Shown in pieces: positions 56,401 through 64,000 of a stretch of DNA of 64,000 nucleotides; the first letter of the stretch is position 1, and every line of letters begins with the position of its first letter. Origin of the DNA: Protonemura montana (taxonomy: Eukaryota > Arthropoda > Insecta > Plecoptera > Nemouridae); NCBI GenBank assembly GCA_947568835.1, contig OX387612.1, forward strand, positions 4,092,001-4,156,000, read 5' to 3'. The position numbers and the translations under genes were made by a program. The notes below the pieces were generated by a model, which ran no database searches, had not been told where the DNA came from, and saw only the letters and a list, made by a program, of their open reading frames with translations.

Positions 56401-57100
56401 CGGGAGAGAGGTTGGAGGAATAAAAGTTCAGCAACACTGAGCTGGGTCAGGTATTGGATGGGTGACCATCATACACATGACCAGTTCTGTTCGGGAGAGA
56501 GGTTGAAGGGATGAAAGTTAGTACAGCAACTTCACTTGCCTTGCTTATCAACCTCTGGACAGCATGGATTTGTGGAGGAATCCTGATGTTCGCGTTGTAC
56601 CGTCCTTCGGAGGGGACGTAAAGCCGTTGGTCCCCTTGGTGCTCTTCGACAGGAGTAGGCTACGTGCCGGCACCGGTTTCGCCTCCTCCCTTCTAGCTTG
56701 GTTAGTTCATCATCATCCTCATCATCATCCACTCATACACTGATGCCATTAGACCAGTGCCACATGGCACGTTGTCAAAACACGGCTGAACACCAAAGTG
56801 ATAGGAATGGCTTAAAATTAATTTACTTATAATTTATCTTAAGAAAATATACCTAATATAAATTTTGTTTGAGTCTATGAATCAACTTCCTGCCTGACAG
56901 TTCCTTCTCCGCGAGAGGACGGCACGTTCACCGTCTCGGTGTCGGCAGTGTCCTCCGACTCAGCGGAGGCGACGGCCGAACTGCAGCTGGTTGTGCCCTC
57001 ATCAGGGGTCCACGCCGTCTCCGTGGCGTTGGGGGCAGCTGGAGTTTGTCTGCTAGTAGCATTGGTCGGAGGCGTTTATTGGAAAAATCGTCACGTTTGA
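44421..57100 (+). CDS. bdl: IgSF9-family adhesion receptor, borderless-like (4 Ig, 2 FN3, TM)
   Basis: Eleven exons in continuous phase (651 residues): 44421-44469, 44618-44763, 49632-49881, 50527-50805, 51471-51661, 52585-52729, 53438-53579, 54250-54429, 55019-55221, 55917-56087, 56901-57100. A signal peptide (MLLLWFCIPLLGALFG) is followed by Ig1 (about 22-147; FNCPVDF, IRESDSGWFEC and NGTWFHL are hallmark turtle/borderless blocks), Ig2 (150-241), Ig3 (243-338, ending LYTCTPYNKLGTAG) and Ig4 (339-425). Two FN3 domains (about 428-522 and 533-615), one membrane segment (about 622-645) and a six-residue cytoplasmic tail (WKNRHV) complete it. Four Ig plus two FN3 fits Drosophila borderless rather than turtle, which has five Ig. 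In flies this family mediates cell adhesion in axon and glia wiring. The very short tail suggests signalling through partners. AATAAA is at 57541. Most introns are full of repeats. Confidence 0.85.
44500..44616 (-). mobile_element. Antisense 5S-SINE head making up intron 1 of the Ig gene
   Basis: GCGCAGTGTTGCTTAACTTA and CACCCATTCGGCACCTGATT are minus-strand head words. They fill most of the 148-base intron, and the head's antisense end (CCTTAACTCTGTTGTTCAG) forms the exon 2 acceptor. Confidence 0.7.
44815..46330 (+). repeat. GC-rich 44-bp minisatellite, second site, with higher-order structure
   Basis: Same units as 3010-3475: 44-bp cores alternate with a longer segment (GGTCGTGGGGTATGAACCAC ... 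CCCATCGC(A/G)CCCTGCC). It lies in Ig-gene intron 2 and is interrupted by a telomere-type tract. Confidence 0.95.
45918..46087 (+). repeat. Interstitial telomere-type repeat (CCTAA)n
   Basis: About 34 units of CCTAA with a single CCTTA variant, equal to TTAGG on the other strand, the common arthropod telomere repeat. Both borders fall inside the minisatellite word CCCTGCCTAACCTGGACCC. Confidence 0.97.
46331..47944. other. Intronic DNA of the Ig gene (intron 2)
   Basis: No gene seen. A 52-base direct duplication containing GCTGGCTGGATCCTATGCTC occurs at about 47474-47575. Confidence 0.5.
47945..48735 (+). repeat. 26-bp minisatellite element, plus orientation
   Basis: About 25 units of GGGAGCTTACTCAGGTCTAT plus TGGAGT, then the flank with CCAAACCACTTGTCCGATCG. 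Inverted relative to 38640-39610. In Ig-gene intron 2. Confidence 0.93.
48988..49046 (+). repeat. 10-bp tandem repeat (ACATTGAAAA)
   Basis: About six perfect units in Ig-gene intron 2. Confidence 0.9.
49965..50395 (+). repeat. 68-bp minisatellite, second site
   Basis: About six units of the same 68-bp sequence as in the STAMBP intron, here in Ig-gene intron 3 between Ig1 and Ig2. Confidence 0.95.
50952..51470. other. Ig-gene intron 4
   Basis: AT-rich, no feature seen. Confidence 0.5.
51801..52545 (+). repeat. 114-bp minisatellite, about 6.5 units
   Basis: The unit contains GGAGGTTCAATGGTAGATTC and ATGCTGAGATCGCCTGACAG; starts near 51801, 51915, 52029, 52143, 52257. In Ig-gene intron 5. The same unit occurs inverted at 62150-62575. 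Confidence 0.95.
52757..52880 (+). mobile_element. 5S-derived SINE head, truncated
   Basis: ATAAGCAACACTGCGCTTGG and ACTGGATGGGTGACAATCG, then a short body remnant (CTGGTGGTCCCC). Ig-gene intron 6. Confidence 0.8.
54040..54150 (-). mobile_element. 5S-derived SINE fragment, antisense
   Basis: CCCGAACAGAACTGGTCATG and CTTCAGTGATCTCACGAGAA are minus-strand body and head words. Ig-gene intron 7. Confidence 0.8.
54883..54955 (+). tRNA. tRNA-Ala-like sequence (GGC), probably a pseudogene or SINE head
   Basis: Folds as a cloverleaf: acceptor GTCCGGA with TTCGGTT, D stem GCTC/GAGC, anticodon stem CCCGA/TTGGG with loop CCGGCAA (GGC at the anticodon), T stem TCGGG/CCCGG. Box A (TAGCTCAGTAGGTAGAGCA) is good. 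Position 33 is C instead of U, the T loop is TTCTTAT instead of TTCGAAT, and there is an acceptor mismatch, so it is probably not functional. It lies 63 bases before Ig-gene exon 9. Arthropod SINEs often have tRNA-derived heads of this kind. Confidence 0.5.
55668..55755 (+). mobile_element. Fragment of inverted-repeat element family M2
   Basis: CTAGTTTTAACAAAAACC, GAATGCTAAGTAAAGAACAA and CCCAACGTTTCGTAAC as in the element at 57176. Confidence 0.75.
56108..56800 (+). mobile_element. Full-length 5S-derived SINE with four repeated head-body units
   Basis: A 5S head is followed by four copies, 91 bases apart, of a segment from GCAACACTGCGCTGGGTCAG to the GGAGAGAGGTTGGAGG body word (56157, 56248, 56340, 56431). 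The rest of the body (CGCGTTGTACCGTCCTTCGG), CATCATC repeats and the tail (CCACATGGCACGTTGTC) follow. In Ig-gene intron 10. Confidence 0.88.
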
Positions 57101-57175
57101 AAGTGAAGATTGATGTAGGCGCTAAAAGAAGGATTTAAGTATGATGGTTTTTAGACTCATGTCTACTTGATTTAT

Positions 57176-57490
57176 CCTTAGCACTAGTTTTAACAAAAAC
57201 TATTTGAAATGGGGTTTGAATGATAAGTAAAGGACAACTTATATTTCCCCTACGTTTTGTAACATATACTAGTTACTTCTTCAGAGGTTTGAGCAGTCCT
57301 GACAATTTTTAATTTTATTTAATTAATTTTATTTTTTCAATTTTATGTGGTTCTTTTGTTATCGGAAAATTGTCAGGACTGCTCTTACCCTTGAAGAAGT
57401 AACTAGTATATGTTGCGAAACGTCGGGAATTTTAGTAGCCCTTTACTTAGCATTCAAAACCCAGTTCAAATAGTTTTTCTTAAAGGATCT
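57176..57490. mobile_element. Inverted-repeat element family M2, complete
   Basis: Palindromic over about 310 bases: the left half has GTTTGAATGATAAGTAAAGG and CTAGTTACTTCTTC, the right half their complements, around an AT-rich loop. Confidence 0.85.
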
Positions 57491-57938
57491 AAGTATTAAG
57501 TTATTTTAGAAATTGTTGTTAAAAAGCTCTTAGAATTAAAAATAAAGGGAATGGAATTGGACTGAAATGGAATGGACTACAAAAAGCATCTCTGAGAAAA
57601 GACTAGGATCCCACCCCCCCTAATCAGCATGTTAAATTGCTTATTGCTTGAAAACAGACTGTGTTTTTTTTTTGTTAACTGCTTGTTTATTTGTTAACTA
57701 TCCATAGGAAATTGTTTCAGTAAGCTTTTAAAGTTTAATTTTAGTTTTTAAGAAACTTTTGGCCACATGTAATTTGTTGGTACAAGAAAAAGGTGATTTC
57801 AAGGTGGACGAAATTTTGCACCACTCTGTATTTACTAGAGTTATTATCCGACAATTATTTTCGAAAAACTTTTAGCTGAGCGTATGAACTGATTAAAACT
57901 CTGATTTCTACCCCTGATTTTAGGCAGCCCGTGGGACA

Positions 57939-58455
57939 ATTTCACCAACGCCGTTTAAATCTTACTTAATCTTAAGAGAGGTTTTAGACTAAAATAGATT
58001 TTCCCCGTTTGGCCGACATTTTAAAAGATTTGAAAGAGAATGTTTAGATATTTACACAAAAAAGATGCAAATTTAAATTTGACTTTGGTGATGTTTCAGG
58101 AAGGCTTTGTTCTGTCAAATAAAATAAATTTTATTTAGCAACCGTCACTATTTTCTCTCTGTCCAAATCACCGTTTAATATTTGAACCTGGAAGGATGGG
58201 GTTTAACTTTTAAACTGTCATTTGGAGGTCAAATTAAGAAGTCCCATTGATATTTTGTTTGTATTTCCAAGTCACCAAATATTCCGTTTCGAAGCAAACA
58301 CATTGTTAAAAACTATTTTATTCTTGTTCTTCGTGTGTTGTCATAGTTTCTTGGTTTGCAATTATTAAAATATCATTGTTTTAAAGCAAATTACTGCGCA
58401 GGTTAAAATTACCCCTAAACAGCGTTTAAGAGCGTTTTAAACGGCGTTAGTGAAA
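57939..58455 (+). mobile_element. MITE family M3, complete copy
   Basis: About 517 bases with inverted ends (TTTCACCAACGCCGTTTAAA and CGTTTTAAACGGCGTTAGTG). The same interior is found inverted at 61590-62106. No coding capacity. Confidence 0.88.
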
Positions 58456-59534
58456 TCGACTTTAAAAACATTTATGGCTGGTACATTTTTATCCATTTTC
58501 TCACAATATACTTTTATCTAAATGTGTATGCATTTAATGTTGATCAAAGCTTTTAAAATAACGTATGATTATTGTAGATTTATGCTCGTTTCGAACAATG
58601 CTGTAGTATTATGCACTTGTTCTAAGCTTATAATTGTGTACATATATCATCTTATAGTGCCATTGTTGGGGGAATCCCTAGAAGGTTGTAAGTTGTAATT
58701 ACATTTACATGTATTGTAAGATACTGTTTATTAAATGTTGGTTAGCTACAATAATCGATGAAACATTATTTATTTAGGGCGTTTTAGACAAACGCTACGT
58801 ATAAAAATGTACCCAAAATGTCCAGTTTTGTTTTTGGCAATTCTGAAAGTTAGCAAAATTTGCAATTTAGGAACTCTTCAAAAATAATTTGCAGAAATAT
58901 TGCACTGAAATAAACGCTGTGTAACGCAATTTTTGGAAGTGAAACAACGTTTAGGATTATAGCTCTTTGTATAAGTCATAACTAAAGATAAGGAAACCAA
59001 TTTTCTAAAGAAATCAGTCCATAACTTCCCCTTGTTTCTCCTTTCCCTTGTTTTGATAAAAAGAATATCGAGTTTAGTTGCTTCATTCTCTAATAGGTGG
59101 CTAGCGCAGATAAAATTCACTGTTTTTAGTTCATTTACTCGCTGCTAGATGGCGCGCAATGTATTATTTTTGTTCGGTTTATATGGATGACCTGCTGATC
59201 GCTAGGAACAAAGCAGTCTGACAGTTCTTGAGTTAGTTTACATTAAAAAGTCGAGTGTGCTGTTTAGGTCCATGCTGTCTCGAAAAACAATTCGGGTGCA
59301 CTGAACTTTATATTGTGCTTAAGTGTTCACTGTTTGACATCTATCGAAATAAACGCTGTTGTAGTTTCTTTGTGTTTCTTTGTGTTGAAGATAATCGTGA
59401 AATATGTTCAGATGACATCTTGATTGTCTGTATTTTTTTAGCATCGACATAAAGTAGGTTGCAAACTGCTAACTGGGTTGCAACCAGTGAGAGTTGTGTG
59501 TTATCGCTGTACTCAGTGATTTACCAACGTTATC
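58456..59534. other. Non-coding DNA
   Basis: AT-rich. A short possible promoter lies near its right end (TACTCAGTGA initiator-like sequence at about 59511). Confidence 0.4.
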
Positions 59535-59563
59535 ATGGATTCACAAATACTCAATAATAACAG
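59535..59563 (+). CDS. Possible first coding exon of a gene running off the window
   Basis: ATG in a good context (TATCATGG) encodes MDSQILNNNR up to a strong donor (CAG|GTGAGT). An arthropod-type initiator word (TCAGT) lies about 20 bases upstream. No second exon was recognised to 64000, so this is tentative. Confidence 0.3.
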
Positions 59564-60744
59564 GTGAGTTTGAAATAATATCACATCAAATTGTGATAGT
59601 GAATGGAAAATATCATAACCTAGCAAATCTATTTTGTCCCAAACCCATTAGTAGGTATCAATAATTTGAGATGACACACACGTACATCAATACAATAAAT
59701 ATTATAAAGTGATTTCTTTTGGTCGACATCCAATGATTGGATTGCCAATAAGATCGGATGAGTTTCTAACACAAGTTAAAATTCGCTCGATGTCCATTCA
59801 GCTCTCATTGCGTAATAGAGTAGTTTTGAGGATATTATGCAATTAGTTCGTTCAAGTGAGACATCTCAAACTAAAACCACGTGAAAAACATCAAATGCTA
59901 AGTTATTTATCTCTAGTTTATATTTTCGATCAAATGTAAATACCACTGGACATTGAATTGAGTGGACAACAGATTGAGGATGAGTAAATCGTATTTATTT
60001 GTCAACAAAGTCAACAATAGAATTAAATTTATCTTCTCGGTATCCGCTATTGAGTTGTATTTCTAAACATACCAAATAGCTTTCACTGGATGTTAGTTAT
60101 AACGAAAATGCAAGTAGAATTTCCGCAACCAGTGATTACCACTACTTCTTGATTCGTAATAATTTCTTATTCGAAGCCTATAGCCGAGAGAGAGAGAGAT
60201 TCGAACACTATTATTATACATCAGGCAATTTTAATTTGTAAAAAAAATAGCCATAGGATATGTAAGTATCTGCCACAACAGCCCGTGCACTTATCTTATG
60301 TCAGTAATAATTAGGTAATCACAAATTTGGTTGATTATAACCGCGATTTATCTCTATTATCATCTCGATTTGATTTCAAGGGAATGGTCTACGGTTGTCA
60401 AATACGTACCTTCTTCTCAGAAACAAAGCGAGCTCGGGTTTCAGACACATGTTCATCTAAAGTAGACTATGGAATTCGGATAAAGGTCACCCAGATAGGA
60501 GCAAAGGGCAAAAGTAATTGATCACGTGACTAATTGATCTCTGGACAGTGTCGTCATACGAACACAAGCTCACTCCACGCATTCATTACCTCATCAATGT
60601 CGGAGAAAAGATTTCGTAGTTGACTAACAACTAGTTCATGAGCTAAACGTTTACGATGTTTACAAATCGCTAAAAAATAAATGAAACACATTTTTTATAC
60701 AGTCTTAATATTCTAATTTAGCTAGCATGGCATTAAAAATGACA
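59564..60744. other. Non-coding DNA
   Basis: No feature seen except an AG-dinucleotide run near 60187-60200. Confidence 0.45.
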
Positions 60745-61105
60745 CAAAAGTTAAGCATCACTGTGCTGGGTCAGGTATTGGATGGGTGACCATCATACAC
60801 ATGACCAGTTCTGTTCGGGAGAGAGGTTGGAGGGATACAAGTTAGTACAACAACTTCACTCGCCTTGCTTATCAACCTCTCGACAGCATGGATTTGTGGA
60901 AGAATCCTGTTGTTCGCGTTGTACCGTCCTTCGGAAGGGACGTTTGACAGGTTGTCCGCTTGGTGTTTTTCAACAGAAGTAGGCTACGTGCCGGTACCGG
61001 GTTTCTCCTACTCCCTAGAAGCATCATCATCCTCATCATCATTCACCGACGCCATCAAAACAGTGGCAAAAGGCCCATTGTAAAAAACAGTACGTCGTTA
61101 AACTC
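60745..61105 (+). mobile_element. Full-length 5S-derived SINE
   Basis: Head lacking its first part (AAGTTAAGCATCACTGTGCT), body (GTTCTGTTCGGGAGAGAGGT, GTACCGTCCTTCGGAAGGGA), CATCATC repeats and the CGTCGTTAAACTCAAC tail. Confidence 0.88.
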
Positions 61106-61589
61106 AACAAATCAAGCATTCAATTAAAGTCAAATGATAACAAATTAATTACAATATATCTCTAAATCCCGTATAAACTTGTTCAACTGAACTAACACAT
61201 ATGTTTCTCGTAAACGGGTCAAAGTAAGAATTACAGTAATTGTCATTTGTAATCGATTATCACACTTTTACATATACTTTCACAGCAAAGAGTGGCATGT
61301 GGCAAAGTTTTAATTAAACTTACAACTAATCATGATCTATTATGAAAATATTGCCGACAGCTTTTTCCTAATCGGTTGTCTTTCCTGTAATTATTCTGTA
61401 ACGCATGTACTCGAGAAAAACAATTGCAATTATTAAGATAGAATATAGCTTTTGTTATTTGATAGTTGCTTGGTGTATTTTTAGAATATGCGCCTAAAGG
61501 TTTGAAGTTTAGTTAATCAGCAAAACTCGGACTGTCTTTCCTGATTTTCAGTGCTTATTACCATAGTGATTATAAATGTAGTTCTTATC
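61106..61589. other. Non-coding DNA
   Basis: AT-rich, nothing recognised. Confidence 0.45.
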
Positions 61590-62106
61590 TCACCAACGCC
61601 GTTAAAACGCTCTTTAACGCAGTTTAGGGTTGATTATAACCGGTGCAGTAATTTGCTTTAAAACAATGATATTTTAATAATTGCAAACCAAGAAACTATG
61701 ACAACACACGAAGAACAAGAATAAAATAGTTTTTAACAATGTGTTTGCTTCGAAACGGAATATTTGGTGACTTGGAAATACAAACAAAATATCAATGGGA
61801 CTTCTTACTTTGACCTCCAAATGACAGTTTAAAAGTTAAACCCCGTCCTTCCAGGTTCAAATATTAAACGGTGATTTGGACAGAGAGAAAATAGTGACGG
61901 CTCCTAAATAAAATTAATTTTATGTGACAGGACAAAGCCTTCCAGAATCATCACCAAATTTAAATTTAAATTCACATATTTTTTGTGTATTTATCTAAAC
62001 ATTCTCTTTCAAATCTTTCAAAATATCGGCTAAACGGGGAAAATCAATCTTGGCCGAAAACCTTCTTTAAACGCCGTTTAAGCAGGATTAAAACGGCGTT
62101 GGTGAA
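61590..62106 (-). mobile_element. MITE family M3, complete copy, inverted
   Basis: Reverse complement of 57939-58455 with scattered differences; ends CACCAACGCCGTT and GGCGTTGGTGAAAAC. Confidence 0.88.
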
Positions 62107-62149
62107 AACGGCCCTTACCCACATATTTATGTGTGGTAAGTTGGTAACA

Positions 62150-62575
62150 TGATATAACAGAATTGAGAAACTCTGTCAGGCGATCTCAGCATATCCATGG
62201 CTATCAAACGTTGAATCTACCATTGAACCTCCTTTGCTAGGCCATGATATACCCGTGGTAACATAAGATAGCAGAATTGAGAAACTCTGTCAGGCGATCT
62301 CAGCATCTCCATGGCTATCAAACGTTGAATCTACCATTGAACCTCCTATGCTAGGCCATGATATATCCGTGGTAACATAAGATAGCAGAATTGAGAAGCT
62401 CTGTCGGGCGATCTCAGCATCTCCATGGCTACCAAACGTTGAATCTACCATTGAAACTCCTATGCTAGGCCATGATATACCCGTGGTAACATAAGATAGC
62501 AGAATTGAGAAGCTCTGTCAGGCGATCTCAGCATCTCCATGGCTACCAAACGTTGAATCTACCATCGAACTTACT
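62150..62575 (-). repeat. 114-bp minisatellite, second site, inverted
   Basis: About 3.7 units of the sequence found at 51801-52545, in the opposite orientation. Confidence 0.94.
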
Positions 62576-62675
62576 ATGCTTGTTAGTTTTTTTGTTTCAA
62601 ATTTGGCGTCGAAAATCACCTTGTCAGAGAACTTTGAGTGCATCTACGTAATGCGGATGCTTCCGCCTCTCTCTC

Positions 62676-62690
62676 CCCCCCCCCCCCCCT
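62676..62690 (+). repeat. Poly-C run
   Basis: A run of about 14 C after a CT-rich stretch. Confidence 0.9.
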
Positions 62691-62949
62691 TTTATCTAGA
62701 TACGTCACTATCTGCTGGCAGTAGGAAATGAGCGACGGGTCAGTTCCGCGAAGGATCATGAGTAAATGATAGCAACTTGATAAGCAACACAGAAGCGTGA
62801 TCAAAAGCATAAACTAAACAAAAACCACATGACTTGTGCGGGTTTCACATATCATTCTTGTTTGGAATTGTTGAGTTATTCTGCGTGATGTTGGTACACC
62901 TGCAGTGTTTTTAGGATAAAAACTATCGTTGACTATGGCCGGTTAAACA

Positions 62950-63455
62950 CCGGACTGTTTAGCGTGTTGGAAACACCGGTTCTTGCGAATCACCGAAGTT
63001 AAGTAACATTGCGCTGGGTCAGTTTTTAAGTGGGTGACCGTCATAGACATGACCAGTTCTGTTCGGGAGAGAGGTTGGAGGGATGAAAGTTAAGTAACAC
63101 TGCGCTGTGTCAGGTTTTGGATCGGTGACCATCATACACATGACCAGTTCTGTTCGGGAGAGAGGTTGGAGGGATGAAAGTTAGTACAGCAACTTCACTC
63201 GCCTTGCTTATCAAACTCTCGACAGCATGGATTTGTGGAGGAATCCTGTTGTTCGCGTTGTACCGTCCTTCGGAAGGGACGTTAAGCCGGTGGTTTTCTA
63301 GCTTTTCGACAGGAGTAGGCTACTTTCTGGTACCGGGCTATTTATATTCACCATCCATATTTTCACGTACTCATTCATCGAAGCCATGATACAAGTACCA
63401 CATGGCCCGTTGTCAAAACAGTGCGTCGTTAAACACCACAATCAATCAATGTCCC
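62950..63455 (+). mobile_element. Full-length 5S-derived SINE with a doubled head-body unit
   Basis: A head (GGCGTGTTGGAAACACCGGT near 62960, then a box C word), a second partial head near 63095, a body (GTTCGCGTTGTACCGTCCTT) and a well-preserved tail GTGCGTCGTTAAACACCACA followed by ATCA repeats. Confidence 0.9.
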
Positions 63456-64000
63456 ATCAATATCTTATAAACTTTGAGTCACTTTTTTCTGGTGAGTCAT
63501 ATTTTGAAAATGTCGTGAATCATTCAGTTAATTTCAAGTAAGATGTTTCGTGTCGACCTTCCACTTCATATGTTTGTCTAAAGAAAATATTTATCTAATT
63601 TGTCACGACTACTTAAGTGCTGAGTGTATATAAACATAATACGTACGTGACCGTCTTGAAATGATCTTAACGTACCTACGTTTTGTTAATTTGAGTGATG
63701 TTTTTTTCCTTTCTCCTGGTCAAGGAAAATCCGAAGTAACAATACACATTTCTACGCTGATTTGATGGGATTTTCATAATGAATTTTATTGAAAACTGGC
63801 TGGCAAGGAAAGGTTTTGACAGTTCTCAAACAATGTCAAACAACTTAATTACCAAAGAAACTTAGATTTTGTCAATTTTAGGTGCTTATCCGTTCATTAA
63901 ACATGTTTTTAGTAATATCTGGTGGAGATGTAAAAGGTATTTCACAAGTTTCACTCTCTAAGAAAAATTTCAAGAAATCATACACGGAAATCTTTTGACA
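63456..64000. other. Non-coding end of window
   Basis: AT-rich, no gene or repeat recognised. Confidence 0.45.

Overview
This window is animal nuclear DNA, most likely from an arthropod. It has short coding exons with GT-AG introns, a borderless/turtle-type immunoglobulin gene, an interstitial (CCTAA)n = (TTAGG)n tract of the arthropod telomere type, and 5S-rRNA-derived SINEs. The species cannot be named from sequence alone. Exon structures were built by hand from splice signals and reading-phase continuity, and no search was run.

Layout. (1) 1.4-8.8 kb: two tandem paralogous genes made of repeated ADP-ribosyltransferase-like (ART-HYD1-type) domains, with two and three domains. (2) 10-24.7 kb: a secreted two-C-type-lectin-domain gene of nine exons and 781 codons. 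It has a TATA promoter that sits directly behind a 70-bp minisatellite carrying 11 copies of TTGCGTG. Its second intron holds an apparently intact LINE (14.0-18.6 kb). (3) 27.7-33.7 kb: a STAMBP/AMSH deubiquitinase gene of ten exons. (4) 36.7-38.1 kb: the last two exons of an unrecognised gene. (5) 44.4-57.1 kb: an IgSF9-family cell-surface gene (4 Ig + 2 FN3 + one membrane segment), complete in eleven exons. (6) 57-64 kb: mostly mobile elements, with one possible first exon of a further gene.

Repeats make up much of the rest. They include 5S-derived SINEs (single, multimeric and truncated), three hairpin or inverted-repeat MITE-like families, and at least eight minisatellite families. Four of the minisatellite families occur twice, at sites 10-40 kb apart and usually inside introns.

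The most striking observation is in the LINE. ORF1 (SAP domain plus SGNH-hydrolase fold) and ORF2 (endonuclease plus reverse transcriptase) are one continuous reading frame, interrupted only by a single TAG. That TAG is followed by CAATTA, an exact match to the tobacco-mosaic-virus-type readthrough context. No ATG in any forward frame lies between the TAG and the start of the endonuclease domain. This suggests that the polymerase is made by programmed stop-codon readthrough.
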